NCBI GenBank assembly: GCA_032718475.1
Contig: JAUCBJ010006028.1
Location: 1 to 64,000 of the forward strand
DNA length: 64,000 bases
Direction of reading: 5' to 3'
DNA from: Nemertoderma westbladi
Taxonomy: Eukaryota; Xenacoelomorpha; Nemertodermatida; Nemertodermatidae
The notes under the pieces: generated by a model
What the model saw: only the letters and a program-made list of their open reading frames with translations
Databases searched by the model: none
What the model was told of the DNA's origin: nothing
Position numbers and translations under genes: made by a program
In this document: in pieces, positions 60,801 to 64,000 of the stretch
How the letters are laid out: every line of letters begins with the position of its first letter
How positions within the stretch are numbered: the stretch's first letter is position 1

Positions 60801-61460
60801 GGAAACAACGTTTCGAACAGGCGGCTGGATTCTTTCTACTCTGTGACCATCTGGACGACGCCCTTGAGGTCTGTATTAACAGACTACACGACCCCCAATT
60901 GGCTATCATTATCAGTCGATTACAGGAGGACTCTGTGGAACTCACCTTGCATAATCGTCAGTTAGTATCAGTTTAGCGATGATATCTACTGATTCTACTT
61001 AAAGACTGTATTTAATCATTATAGTTACAATTATTTTCATGATCACAATATGATCAGCAAATCTTAACTCTCATTGGTTCATGTTCAATTGGATTGTGTC
61101 TTTGGTTATAAAATGGGAAGTACTAATGTGAGTAAATTAGATAAATTTGAAAGTAATGCAATTTTGTATTTTTTTAGGATACTTTACGAGACACTGAGTG
61201 ACCAAGACCCGTTTCTACGGAGTATGAGTCATTGGTTACTAGGGCAATACCCTGAGTCCTTGGAGACTCTTTTAGTCCAATCATCGTTTACAGACAGTAA
61301 CAGCCATTCTGTTCCCGCCTCTTCTGTTAACCAAATCCCCCAGACATTCTCTACATCTCCGAGATCATCATCAACTCCTTCTTCTGTTTTTAATTTTTAT
61401 AATCATCTGCGATGTCATCCGTTGTTGCTACGGAGACAGACACATTCCTTATCCGCGTTA
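701..61460 (+). CDS. DMXL2: DMXL1/DMXL2 (rabconnectin-3 alpha / Rbcn-3A) orthologue, internal part of a multi-exon gene
   Basis: The family is a large WD-repeat scaffold related to yeast Rav1; with its partners it promotes assembly of the V1 and Vo sectors of the vacuolar H+-ATPase on endosomal and synaptic-vesicle membranes. Seen here: 23 plus-strand exons (listed separately) with GT-AG borders and matching phases, about 1,530 codons. Diagnostic segments in order are VSFSSRIP (exon 3), LPLLLTSSHHN (exon 4), SELILWRVDSVGPL (exon 5), GGVSELARI (exon 6), AGHLSSSSIYPAC (exon 10), YECESTGGSKWVLED (exon 11), LDWVSMEDGSH (exon 13), PQYHPKQLQELL (exon 16), FAWAFHSE (exon 20) and RWRKAALKNAYALLGKQRF (exons 21-22). 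These match what I know of vertebrate DMXL1/2. Family members are about 3,000 residues, so both ends lie outside. No internal stop or frameshift was found. Most of the gene's length is intronic tandem repeat. Confidence 0.95.
886..1492 (+). other. Intron between exons 1 and 2
   Basis: AT-rich intron ending in a long T-rich tract and CCCTCCAG. It contains the candidate mini-exon at 1016-1086 and otherwise nothing I recognise. Confidence 0.6.
1016..1086 (+). CDS. Candidate 71-nt DMXL mini-exon
   Basis: Acceptor-like TTTTTTATCTCATAG (ending 1015) is followed by an open stretch reading LDMLGDDRFKLVAMASSNDP then LPL, up to a donor-like GTAATT at 1087. It ends in phase 0, which fits exon 2, but it needs a preceding exon ending in phase 1, which requires the weak alternative donor of exon 1 at 844. 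I cannot match the peptide to the family from memory. It could be an alternative or chance exon. Confidence 0.35.
1493..1645 (+). CDS. DMXL2: DMXL exon 2 (WD-repeat region)
   Basis: 51 codons, phase 0 at both ends, acceptor CCCTCCAG and donor CAG|GTACCT. It reads MEWQSTPDMLYAIHSLDGSL followed by LVWLLDWLDEWPP, the family's pattern of a ligand strand ending in DGSLLVW and then a W(L/V)DE(W/Y) motif. It continues directly into exon 3 (QAQ|VSFSSRIP), as in vertebrate DMXL2. Confidence 0.9.
1646..2111 (+). other. Intron between exons 2 and 3, with a possible tRNA-like SINE remnant
   Basis: Contains GAGTTCGATCC (about 1852-1862), which resembles an RNA polymerase III B box, with a weak A-box-like TAGAGTGGTCA upstream (about 1805). 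It also has a C-rich run near 1968-1983. No coding potential related to the gene. Confidence 0.5.
1800..1875 (+). mobile_element. Possible tRNA-derived SINE fragment
   Basis: The call rests on A-box-like and B-box-like motifs about 50 bp apart. The acceptor and T stems are poor, so it is not a functional tRNA. There is no clear tail or target-site duplication. Confidence 0.3.
2112..2351 (+). CDS. DMXL2: DMXL exon 3 (WD-repeat region)
   Basis: 80 codons, phase 0 at both ends, acceptor GGTTTTAG and donor CAG|GTTAGT. It starts VSFSSRIPLAFPAGDAISLS, the best-conserved motif of this part of DMXL proteins, and ends HLVTKHGDGSINQWQ, another WD-type strand (family pattern V(S/T)KH-DGS-NQW). The link runs through a variable Ser/Arg/Gly segment. 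Confidence 0.95.
2586..2820 (+). CDS. DMXL2: DMXL exon 4 (WD-repeat region)
   Basis: Acceptor ATTTTTAG and donor ATAG|GTAAAA; phase 0 in, phase 1 out. It reads MTFAPDSGYATVLSVCHNAR, then CSGHRFHMLDVVAHAVLPLL and LTSSHHN. The Cys-Gly-His motif and the LPLLLTSSHHN segment are hallmarks of DMXL1/2. The C-terminal third is a His/Arg-rich variable linker. Confidence 0.95.
2821..3661 (+). other. Intron between exons 4 and 5
   Basis: AT-rich intron. Its last 60 bases (about 3594-3653) are a short imperfect tandem repeat built on ATGTTATTTTGTT, which forms the pyrimidine-rich tract just before the acceptor GCCTCAG. No other recognisable element. Confidence 0.75.
3594..3653 (+). repeat. Short tandem repeat forming the acceptor tract of exon 5
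   Basis: Imperfect repetitions of ATGTTATTTTGTT and TTATTTTGTTATG end 8 bases before the CAG of exon 5. It is a small instance of the repeat-at-splice-site pattern seen elsewhere in this gene. Confidence 0.6.
3662..3835 (+). CDS. DMXL2: DMXL exon 5 (WD-repeat region)
   Basis: Split codon in (G) and out (phase 1); donor AGCG|GTGAGT. It reads VERTVVHLDDTSETLDMTRS, then a Gly/Ser/Thr linker, then NSELILWRVDSVGPLSKSG. The last segment is highly conserved and in vertebrates is immediately followed by GVSELARI, which here sits 39 kb downstream at the start of exon 6. Confidence 0.95.
3931..3961 (+). promoter_or_regulatory. Possible recursive-splicing (ratchet) site
   Basis: A pyrimidine-rich stretch, CTATTGGTTTTAG, is joined directly to GTAAGG (junction 3954/3955), giving the AG|GT arrangement of zero-length exons used for stepwise removal of long introns in flies and vertebrates. 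It lies only about 120 bp inside the 39-kb intron, which is unusual for a ratchet point, so chance is a serious alternative. Confidence 0.3.
4167..40568 (+). repeat. 36.4-kb minisatellite, 31-bp unit, about 1,170 copies
   Basis: The unit consists of CTGATGTTTGTTGTTTAT, then GGTCTG or GACCTG, then TATCCAG. Two main variants (GGTC and GACC types) alternate or form long runs; minor variants are TATACAG, CCTCTATCC, GTTTATTGTTT, TTTGTGG, GCTAATG and TTTTTCATGG. The unit is T-rich on the plus strand (15 T, 8 G, 4 C, 4 A). Units between about 13.8 and 34.3 kb are nearly uniform; both flanks are more diverged. A block around 6560-6742 recurs at 10310-10492 (3,750 bp apart). Open frames inside it are repeat artefacts (93-bp period). 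Confidence 0.98.
40638..42290 (-). CDS. Nested antisense single-exon gene: leucine-rich-repeat-like protein, 550 aa
   Basis: An uninterrupted 550-codon frame on the minus strand inside the 39-kb DMXL intron, starting ATG ATG at 42290 and ending TAA at 40638-40640. I do not recognise the protein. The N-terminal 130 residues are mostly helical in character (LDKLPKKLLIELRKFILHAF). From about residue 185 there are irregular leucine-rich segments spaced 25-45 residues apart: FPLLTTIKVSHI, CHKLIVLHIPKSNI, LERLQELGIQWC, FPNLSELELIWIP, FPNLMSLELEDG, LPSLTKLSIDLA and CKKLEHFQVSDN. This resembles F-box/LRR substrate-adaptor proteins, but I see no convincing F-box. No signal peptide or membrane segment is evident. 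The stop lies about 70 bp from the 31-bp array. A TATA-like TATAAAAT on the minus strand lies roughly 40 bp before the ATG in AT-rich DNA. It could be a retrocopy or a lineage-specific family member; the function is unknown. Confidence 0.8.
   Translation of the reverse strand: MMDKIPIVILNNNCRLLSLKEVGVVNVIKALVRGIVNAESRRWECHAIGYQHNDHCSVLCEWLDKLPKKLLIELRKFILHAFVMAFKQLQLKYKELPRTGVPQQEPLLGDLMDTYRDLYLDQYFGSVHLIIDDEFYEEFHPDNLKVIKIILRWLPRISNEIRSLIVLYSYRQRYIGILNTVFTSEFPLLTTIKVSHIEDAALSGIVNNCHKLIVLHIPKSNITIDTALKLKRLERLQELGIQWCCGLTHANIISLHRSLPHVEILTSESANLLRESFHSKEHFDELIKGHKINLSLRFLYIHHPGPQLIIADYHIQDVDRSGDQLKRIELECDDPLDLQLLDQFTKFPNLSELELIWIPTEFPNFISNTTVRNARLPQVTALTLAVQHIAYEPIPVRFDEIGLIFPNLMSLELEDGLLIENPTDYVISSVRSLHITTDNFRNLMTTLRSLPSLTKLSIDLASPLYKRSIEKKMVDDIKGVVDSGRFDDLIAFTLYFYDPGANTRFAYAYGLSTGIREALANAVWKRCKKLEHFQVSDNLSTYCTVRDMTE
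42291..43127. other. AT-rich intronic sequence upstream of the nested gene
   Basis: It would hold the promoter of the minus-strand LRR-like gene and the 3' part of the DMXL intron. No repeat, RNA gene or convincing coding frame is seen. It ends in TTTTATCCTATAG, the exon 6 acceptor. Confidence 0.6.
43128..43339 (+). CDS. DMXL2: DMXL exon 6 (WD-repeat region)
   Basis: The split Gly codon is completed from exon 5. It reads GGVSELARIQSPRSTAFSHI, then AWVPTILPPTSLAGLSNSSS, then SCFIACDGQKLKLYQAVVDA and RSLLKQLNLLQ. This is one of the most conserved stretches of DMXL proteins (family pattern AW(I/V)PT(L/I)LPxTxLG, FVASDGQ-L--YQAV-DAR-LL). Donor CAG|GTAATT, phase 0. Confidence 0.97.
43463..43591 (+). 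CDS. DMXL2: DMXL exon 7
   Basis: 43 codons, phase 0 both ends; acceptor CGTTTAG, donor CAG|GTTAGA. It reads DPLPFNVISSQSTGRPGCII then ELGSLDQSSQ. The FNV-S-QSTxRPGCI-EL motif is conserved in DMXL1/2. It joins exon 8 across an intron filled by the 43-bp array. Confidence 0.95.
43592..44168 (+). other. First part of the intron between exons 7 and 8, with a tRNA-derived SINE
   Basis: Ordinary AT-rich intron to about 43900, then a tRNA-like SINE head and body (43905-44160), then the 43-bp array. Confidence 0.6.
43905..44160 (+). mobile_element. Probable tRNA-derived SINE
   Basis: The T-arm GTGGGTTCGATCCCCAC (about 43959-43975) has a perfect 5-bp stem and an RNA polymerase III B box. A-box-like TGGTTGCATTTAACTC lies about 35 bp upstream. 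A unique body of about 180 bp follows. The rest of the cloverleaf is degraded, so this is not a working tRNA. No oligo-A tail is visible because the 43-bp array begins at once. Confidence 0.55.
44169..45583 (+). repeat. 43-bp minisatellite, about 33 copies, containing the exon 8 acceptor and exon start
   Basis: The unit is GTTTATTTAGGACTGGGACA, then GGGTCCAG, then CTAATGTACGTGTTT. The true exon 8 acceptor is the last unit's GAGTCCAG, and exon 8 begins TTGATGTACGTATTT, so every unit carries the acceptor plus about 14 bases of exon-like sequence that could encode LMYVF. A shortened variant (GGGATAGTACGATG) occurs twice about 212 bp apart. The last 380 bp are a three-unit (129-bp) higher-order repeat. 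Confidence 0.95.
45584..45794 (+). CDS. DMXL2: DMXL exon 8
   Basis: Starts at the border of the 43-bp array (GTCCAG|TTGATG), phase 0 in; donor CAAT|GTTAGT, phase 1 out. It reads LMYVFPEQFIIGG, a variable linker, LFKERFFVVVLESDTIHMWF and LSITIR. The family pattern LLHVFxEDFIIG and F(F/L)VV-E-----LHMW-L confirms frame and start. Confidence 0.92.
45795..46114 (+). other. Intron between exons 8 and 9
   Basis: Ordinary AT-rich intron ending TACCATTACAG. Nothing else recognised. Confidence 0.7.
46115..46290 (+). CDS. DMXL2: DMXL exon 9
   Basis: Acceptor CATTACAG. The split codon completes Ser with the last base of exon 8. It reads TKKLITQSTTLSVDPDWSSD, then an acidic DDSDNVYEEF segment and a Ser/Asn linker ending HVNTKK. 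The start resembles the family's SKLI-S-RLVYSQPL region; the remainder is a variable linker. Donor AAG|GTATAA, phase 0. Confidence 0.85.
46291..46628 (+). other. Intron between exons 9 and 10
   Basis: AT-rich intron, T-rich near 46400-46440, ending TTCGTCACAG. No repeats or other elements recognised. Confidence 0.7.
46629..46818 (+). CDS. DMXL2: DMXL exon 10
   Basis: Starts VYCKALPLPSDAFILHSTVA, continues AGHLSSSSIYPACTAPYLIA and TSCTDSYLRFWTCE. The AGHLSSSSIYP-C-APYL segment followed by TxC-D---RFW is diagnostic of DMXL proteins and marks a WD-type blade next to the Rav1p_C region. Donor CGAG|GTTGGT, phase 1; using GTAATG four bases later would break the frame to exon 11. Confidence 0.93.
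46928..47178 (+). CDS. DMXL2: DMXL exon 11
   Basis: Acceptor ATCGCGCAG; the Asp codon is split with exon 10. It reads FHWTQWKMDQSESSSLALPG, then LALSCAHNSRLCCAYFIGMD, then IGVSVYECESTGGSKWVLED. The SCAHNSRL and YECESTGGS-W-LED motifs are strongly conserved in the family. Donor ATT|GTAAGT, phase 0. Confidence 0.95.
47444..47644 (+). CDS. DMXL2: DMXL exon 12 (variable linker)
   Basis: 67 codons, phase 0 both ends. It is preceded by a C-rich acceptor tract (CCCCGCCCCCCCTCCCGCAG) and ends at a perfect donor AAG|GTGAGT. It reads PATPPIQPVAAHNPMRTSPS, then basic RRKMFRKESLDIAGDSLP and an acidic tail. Low family similarity, as expected for the linker before the LDWVS-EDGSH motif. The exon is supported mainly by splice sites and phase. 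Confidence 0.82.
47810..48022 (+). CDS. DMXL2: DMXL exon 13 (Rav1p_C-type region)
   Basis: 71 codons, phase 0 both ends; acceptor TTGTTTTAG, donor CAG|GTTTGT. It reads QPLQLDWVSMEDGSHLLTVA, then VGSRVIAYAPVSSYYLQLTS. The LDWVS-EDGSH-LTV-VG motif is one of the clearest DMXL/Rav1 signatures. Confidence 0.95.
48023..49016 (+). other. Intron between exons 13 and 14, largely a 69-bp repeat
   Basis: The first ~90 bp are ordinary intron with a possible cryptic acceptor (TATTTCAG at about 48110). A short CTGTCTCTGTAT run follows, then the 69-bp array to the exon border. Confidence 0.85.
48126..49045 (+). repeat. 69-bp minisatellite duplicating the exon 14 acceptor and first 29 coding bases
   Basis: Thirteen copies of CTCTGTATCCTTTTAG followed by CCGAGTGTAGCTGC start exon-like sequence at 48187 and then at 69-bp steps; the last is the real exon 14 start at 49017 (offset 830 = 12 x 69 + 2). 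Array units match the exon through ACACTTCTGTCCCC and then diverge (GTAGCC or GCAGCC instead of AACGCC). In the exon frame every array unit reaches TAG, either in CCG TAG or at the next TTT TAG, so only the final acceptor gives an open frame. Confidence 0.95.
49017..49248 (+). CDS. DMXL2: DMXL exon 14 (Rav1p_C-type region)
   Basis: Starts at the last repeat-borne acceptor, reading PSVAATLLSPTPVEISEHPG, then TSRWMQLREIDLQSADGLPA and WLRNGVLMVGLENEMHIYTQ. The W-LR-(I/V)DL-S-DG-P--PV-(I/L)-W-R-G-L-VG---EMH(I/V)Y-QW pattern is typical of DMXL. The first 10 residues come from the repeat-shared sequence. Donor ATTG|GTTAGT, phase 1. Confidence 0.92.
49369..49503 (+). CDS. DMXL2: DMXL exon 15 (basic/Ser linker)
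   Basis: Acceptor CATTTATAG. The split Gly codon fits exon 14. It reads DGSSSIEQSLSEIQFVVSPR then RSKKRPTPAAAIGRDFSFDS and GFKLG. Poorly conserved in the family but flanked by matching phases (1 in, 1 out; donor CTTG|GTATGT). Confidence 0.85.
49504..49837 (+). other. Intron between exons 15 and 16 with degenerate donor-like repeats
   Basis: From the donor to about 49700 the intron is full of diverged TTAGGTA-type words (GTTAGGTATT, TTAGGTAAGT at 49561, CGGTAAGGTAG, TTTAGGTAAG, GTTAGGTATTAGG). This looks like an old, decayed tandem repeat derived from donor-like sequence. The rest is ordinary, ending GTTTTGGTTTAG. Confidence 0.55.
49838..50005 (+). CDS. DMXL2: DMXL exon 16 (Rav1p_C-type region)
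   Basis: It reads GLFEEARLVAPVLPQYHPKQ, then LQELLSSGKMKRVKAILAHL and VRTVAGEKAV. The GLFEAA----P-LPQYHP-QL-ELM-SGK--R-KAIL-HLV pattern is very strongly conserved in DMXL/Rav1 proteins. Phase 1 in and out; donor GTAG|GTTAGT. Confidence 0.97.
50006..50621 (+). other. Intron between exons 16 and 17
   Basis: About 180 bp of ordinary intron, then the 32-bp array that runs into the exon 17 acceptor. Confidence 0.8.
50187..50620 (+). repeat. 32-bp minisatellite, about 13 copies, ending inside the exon 17 acceptor tract
   Basis: The unit is ACGAGTCTGCACTTTATTTC followed by ATTATAAACATT; GAGTCTG recurs at strict 32-bp steps from 50215 to 50599. The last copy reads TTTATTTCATTAG|GCGACG, whereas array units read TTTATTTCATTATAAAC, so the shared sequence stops one base short of the acceptor AG. 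Two subtypes (CATTATAAAC and CAATTTAAAC) alternate as blocks of about 128-160 bp. Confidence 0.95.
50622..50889 (+). CDS. DMXL2: DMXL exon 17 (Rav1p_C-type region)
   Basis: It reads GDDTSCYPPRRGSFRVRTIS, a Ser/Ala linker, then LDYVEITSIPPLPLHALLAV, a Gly-rich HTGGGGAAN stretch and VKQPVVAT. The (D/E)YVEI-SIPPLPL-ALLA motif is diagnostic of DMXL1/2. Phase 1 in, phase 2 out (ACAGA|GTAAGC). Confidence 0.95.
50890..51115 (+). other. Intron between exons 17 and 18
   Basis: Short intron with a G-rich run near 50917-50926 and a two-copy repeat of ATGGAGTAGGTGGTGAG (about 50978 and 51014). The second copy ends in GAG|GTGAGT, a strong donor-like word. Confidence 0.7.
51116..51248 (+). CDS. DMXL2: DMXL exon 18 (Rav1p_C-type region)
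   Basis: The split Glu codon is completed from exon 17. It reads TTPDNYSSLFELPTEEDLDN, then NLFEKPRTLSRGREISPSQF and GPAQ. The YSELF motif and the closing LS-(Q)(Y/F)GPA are shared with DMXL1/2 immediately before the sequence of exon 19. Donor CAG|GTGAGA, phase 0. The 28-bp array starts with this donor. Confidence 0.93.
54927..56519 (+). repeat. Higher-order repeat copy 1 (1,593 bp) within the 28-bp array
   Basis: Nearly base-for-base match to 56520-58112, including rare variants such as GATTAGTTATTCAAGCC, GTGCGAATAG and GTTCCTATGTCGATAATG. Both copies end in the same CTACCGATAATGGGTGAG unit. Confidence 0.85.
56520..58112 (+). repeat. Higher-order repeat copy 2 (1,593 bp) within the 28-bp array
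   Basis: Tandem copy of 54927-56519. The very low divergence implies a recent duplication or recent gene conversion. Confidence 0.85.
58430..58589 (+). CDS. DMXL2: DMXL exon 19 (Rav1p_C-type region)
   Basis: Acceptor CCTTACCAG, phase 0 in. It reads ARLLTYVLTHTHLPGLTGLD, then QIHLLALADVIGSFQSDGLG and a polar tail. The AR-L---L-H--LPGL--L-Q--LLALAD motif is strongly conserved. Donor ACCG|GTAAGG, phase 1, joining the Gly of exon 20. Confidence 0.96.
58683..58740. repeat. Two copies of AACTCACATATGAGTT about 38 bp apart
   Basis: Each copy can form a short CTCA/TGAG stem. The surrounding bases (GAAAACTC, TTTCAACTC) are also similar, so it is a small imperfect duplication of unknown meaning. Confidence 0.5.
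59091..59185 (+). repeat. 19-bp tandem repeat, five copies, acceptor-like
   Basis: Five head-to-tail copies of TATTTTTTATTCTTAGCAG (59091, 59110, 59129, 59148, 59167; two have ACTC). Each is a run of pyrimidines ending TTAGCAG, closely resembling a 3' splice site, but no DMXL exon follows directly. Confidence 0.95.
59481..59663 (+). CDS. DMXL2: DMXL exon 20 (Rav1p_C core)
   Basis: It reads GGESLDECGVKFLIAMRLHS, then CLSRSLPPYERAKLRQRGLD and SSYFAWAFHSETQAALIELI. The LDECG---L-AMRLH-CL--SLPP motif and (H/Y)FAWAFHSE--EELI--IP are among the strongest family signatures. Phase 1 in and out; donor CCAG|GTTGGA. Confidence 0.97.
59876..60128 (+). CDS. DMXL2: DMXL exon 21 (Rav1p_C core)
   Basis: Acceptor AAACTTTAG. 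It reads PTWSELKSLGVGWWLRSITL, then LKRLVEQLAKSAFQSRQDPL, DAAFYYLAMGKKSLVTALFR and DSKMTNFFQNDFTQDR. WSEL---G-GWW-R and DPLDAA-(F/Y)YL-M-KK--V--LFR are hallmark Rav1p_C motifs. Phase 2 out (GACAG|GTAAAA), splitting the Arg of the RWRKAALKNA motif. Confidence 0.97.
60129..60759 (+). other. Intron between exons 21 and 22
   Basis: Contains a G-rich mobile-element-like fragment (60192-60295) and a second G-rich stretch near 60572-60605. No convincing coding sequence on either strand. It ends GTGTATCTCTAG. Confidence 0.65.
60192..60295. mobile_element. Possible transposon fragment with G-runs
   Basis: GGGGGCGTTCATAAAGTATG then TCACGCACTAGGGGGGGG and TTTTGTGACGGTCACGG. Sequences of the type GGGCGTTCATAAA-TA-GTCACGC are scattered in many invertebrate genomes as interspersed-repeat ends. 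I identify it by resemblance only; no terminal repeats or open frame. Confidence 0.35.
60760..60960 (+). CDS. DMXL2: DMXL exon 22 (Rav1p_C core)
   Basis: It reads WRKAALKNAYALLGKQRFEQ, then AAGFFLLCDHLDDALEVCIN and RLHDPQLAIIISRLQEDSVE. This is the most conserved segment of the family (RWRKAALKNA--LLGKQRFE--AAFFLL---L-DA--V------D-QLA--I-RL-E). Phase 2 in and out; the donor CA|GTTAGT joins the G of exon 23 to make Gln. Confidence 0.98.
61178..61460 (+). CDS. DMXL2: DMXL exon 23, last exon in window
   Basis: Acceptor TATTTTTTTAG. It reads ILYETLSDQDPFLRSMSHWL, then LGQYPESLETLLVQSSFTDS, a Ser/Pro linker, then FNFYNHLRCHPLLLRRQTHS. DPFLRSM-(Y/H)W----Y--(A/S)L-TLL and F-FYN-LR-HPLL-RR are typical of DMXL1/2. 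The 3' border is uncertain: GTTAGT after 61456 (phase 2) or GTAATT after 61460 (phase 0). The next exon lies beyond the window. Confidence 0.93.
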
Positions 61461-61654
61461 GTAATTAATATTTAATATTAATTAACTGTTTCGGGATGGG
61501 GGGGGGGGGGGGGGGGGTATGTATCCAGGGGAATTGAGAAGCTAGTCCTGTCACTCTATGTTGTATTAATTTAAGTAATACTGCACCTATAATTACCGAT
61601 AAAAGTGTCATATTTTGATGACACGACGACCCCCTCTTATTTTTCTACAAGACG
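61457..61654 (+). other. Start of the intron after exon 23
   Basis: AT-rich with an approximately 20-base uninterrupted G run (about 61497-61517), a site prone to sequencing error and G-quadruplex formation. Confidence 0.7.
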
Positions 61655-63915
61655 TTATATGACCTTGATTATATTGCAGCTGGTAGGTATACTGTCCTTT
61701 ATTCTATTGCAGCTGGTAGGTATACTGCCCTTCATTATATTGCAGCTGGCACAAATGTCCTTGATTCTATTGCAGCTGGCATATGACCTTGATTCTGGCA
61801 TACATGACCATGATTATATTGCAGCTGGCACAAATGTCATTGGTTCTATTGCAGCTGGCATATGCCTTTGATAATATTGCAGCTGGTATACGTCATGTCC
61901 TTGATTCTATTGCAGCTGGCATACATGGCCTTTATTATATTGCAGCTGGTAGGTATACTGTCCTTGATTCTATTGCAGCTGGCATGCATGTCCTTTATTC
62001 TATTGCAGCTGGCACACATGACATTGATTCTATTGCAGCTGGCATACATGGCCTTTATTATATTGCAGCTGGTAGGTATACTGGCCTTTATTCTATTGCA
62101 GCTGGCACAAATGTCGTTGATTCTATTGCAGCTGGTAGGTTAACTGTCCTTTATTCTATTGCAGCTGGCACAAATGACATTGATTCTATTGCAGCTGATA
62201 TACATGACCTTGATTCTATTGCAGCTGATATACGTCATGTCCTTTATTCTATTGCAGCTGGTAGGTATACTGCCCTTGATTCTATTGCAGCTGATATACA
62301 TGACCTTGATTCTATTGCAGCTGGCATATGACCTTGATTCTGGCATACATGACCAGGATTATATTGCAGCTGGCACAAATGTCATTGGTTCTATTGCAGC
62401 TGGCATATGCCTTTGATAATATTGCAGCTGATATACGTCATGTCCTTGATTCTATTGCAGCTGGCATATGACCTTGATTCTGGCATACATGACCAGGATT
62501 ATATTGCAGCTGGCACAAATGTCATTGGTTCTATTGCAGCTGGCATATGCCTTTGATAATATTGCAGCTGATATACGTCATGTCCTTGATTCTATTGCAG
62601 CTGGCATATGCCTTTGATAATATTGCAGCTGATATACGTCATGTCCTTGATTCTATTGCAGCTGGCATACATGGCCTTTATTATATTGCAGCTGGTAGGT
62701 ATACTGGCCTTTATTCTATTGCAGCTGGCACAAATGTCGTTGATTCTATTGCAGCTGGTAGGTTAACTGTCCTTTATTCTATTGCAGCTGGCACAAATGA
62801 CATTGATTCTATTGCAGCTGATATACATGACCTTGATTCTATTGCAGCTGGCATATGACCTTGATTCTGGCATACATGACCATGATTATATTGCAGCTGG
62901 CACAAATGTCATTGGTTCTATTGCAGCTGGCATATGTCTTTGATAATATTGCAGCTGGTATACGTCATGTCCTTTATTCTATTGCAGCTGGCACACATGT
63001 CCTTGATTCTATTGCAGCTGGCATACATGTCCTTTATTCTATTGCAGCTGGTAGGTATACTGTCCTTTATTCTATTGCAGCTGGCACAAATGTCCTTGAT
63101 TCTATTGCAGCTGGCATAATATGACCTTGATTCTGGCATACATGACCATGATTATATTGCAGCTGGCACAAAATGTCATTGGTTCTATTGCAGCTGGCAT
63201 ATGTCTGTGATAATATTGCAGCTGGTATACGTCATGTCCTTGATTCTATTACAGCTGGCATGCATGTCCTTTATTCTATTGCAGCTGGTAGGTAAACTGT
63301 CCTTTATTCTATTGCAGCTGGCACAAATGACATTGATTCTATTACAGCTGATATACATGACCTTGATTCTATTGCAGCTGGCATATGACCTTGATTCTGG
63401 CATACATGACCATGATTATATTGCAGCTGGCATATGTCTGTGATAATATTGCAGCTGGTATACATGACCTTGATTATATTGCAGCTGGTAGGTATACTGT
63501 CCTTTATTCTATTGCAGCTGGTAGGTATACTGTCCTTTATTCTATTGCAGCTGGCACACATGACATTGATTCTATTGCAGCTGGTAGTATACTGTCCTGG
63601 ATTATATTGCAGCTGGCATATGACCTTGATTCTATTACAGCTGGCATACATGGCCTTTATTATATTGCAGCTGGTAGGTATACTGCCCTTGATTCTATTG
63701 CAGCTGGCATGCATGTCCTTTATTCTATTGCAGCTGGCACACATGACATTGATTCTATTGCAGCTGGCATACATGTCCTTTATTATATTGCAGCTGATAG
63801 GTATAATCTCCTTGATTCTATTGCAGCTGGCACAAATGACATTGATTCTATTTCAGCTGGTAGGTATACTGTCATTGATTCTATTTCAGCTGGCATACAT
63901 GTCATTGATTCTATC
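61655..63915 (+). repeat. 2.3-kb minisatellite, 30/33-bp units, about 73 copies, acceptor-like
   Basis: The 30-bp type is CTTGATTCTATTGCAG then CTGGCATACATGTC. The 33-bp type replaces the middle with CTGGTAGGTATACTGTC. Every unit carries TTCTATTGCAG (or TTATATTGCAG), a good 3' splice-site match, and CAGCTG. A landmark lacking the CAG, TATGACCTTGATTCTGGCAT, recurs at about 61786, 62327, 62466, 62845, 63121 and 63384, showing higher-order duplication. The open frames on both strands (SIAAG..., LQLAYM..., ASCNRIKD...) are repeat artefacts. Confidence 0.95.
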
Positions 63916-64000
63916 CCATCATGCATCTTACATTCATGGAATTGATTGTATAATTTACTATTAGAATCCTATGCAACTAACATACAATGACATATTTTTC
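63916..64000 (+). other. Intron sequence after the last array
   Basis: About 85 bp of AT-rich sequence without a recognisable DMXL exon. Confidence 0.5.

Noticed and set aside
61783..63964. Long frames on both strands with SIAAG, LQLAYM and ASCNRIKD repeats
   Set aside because: Several overlapping frames on both strands are open at once, as expected of a 30/33-bp repeat. No protein family is evident.

Overview
This window is eukaryotic, almost certainly animal, nuclear DNA. The reasons are a gene broken into many short exons with GT-AG introns, AT-rich introns, tRNA-like SINE remnants and very large minisatellites. Most of it is the middle of one plus-strand gene, a DMXL1/DMXL2 (rabconnectin-3 alpha, fly Rbcn-3A) orthologue. 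This WD-repeat protein family helps the RAVE-type machinery assemble the vacuolar H+-ATPase. The species cannot be read from the sequence; an invertebrate, perhaps an arthropod, is only a guess. I resolve 23 coding exons (701 to about 61460, about 4.58 kb, about 1,530 codons) whose splice phases agree from end to end. The start and end of the roughly 3,000-residue protein lie outside the window.

Layout: 1-700, upstream intron with a four-copy 52-bp repeat. 701-3835, exons 1-5 (N-terminal WD-repeat half). 3836-43127, one 39.3-kb intron holding a 36.4-kb array of about 1,170 copies of a 31-bp unit, followed by an intact antisense single-exon gene for a 550-residue leucine-rich-repeat-like protein (40638-42290). 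43128-51248, exons 6-18 (end of the WD half, then the Rav1p_C-type region), with arrays of 43-, 69- and 32-bp units in three introns. 51249-58324, a 7.1-kb array of 28-29-bp units. 58430-61460, exons 19-23 (the most conserved Rav1p_C stretch). 61655-63915, an array of 30/33-bp units, running nearly to the window end.

The most interesting feature is how the tandem repeats relate to splicing. In two introns the repeat unit contains the intron's own 3' splice site plus the first bases of the next exon (43-mer before exon 8; 69-mer before exon 14). In a third, the 32-mer runs into the acceptor tract of exon 17 and stops just before the AG. In a fourth, the 28-mer starts at the first base of the intron, at the donor of exon 18. 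The 31-, 19- and 30/33-mers look acceptor-like, and the 52-mer carries GTAAGT. This suggests that minisatellites were repeatedly seeded from splice junctions of one gene and then enlarged it through unequal exchange. Only the outermost, exon-adjacent copy appears able to give an open reading frame. The 31-mer and the 43-mer also share a TCCAGCTRATGT core, hinting at a common source.
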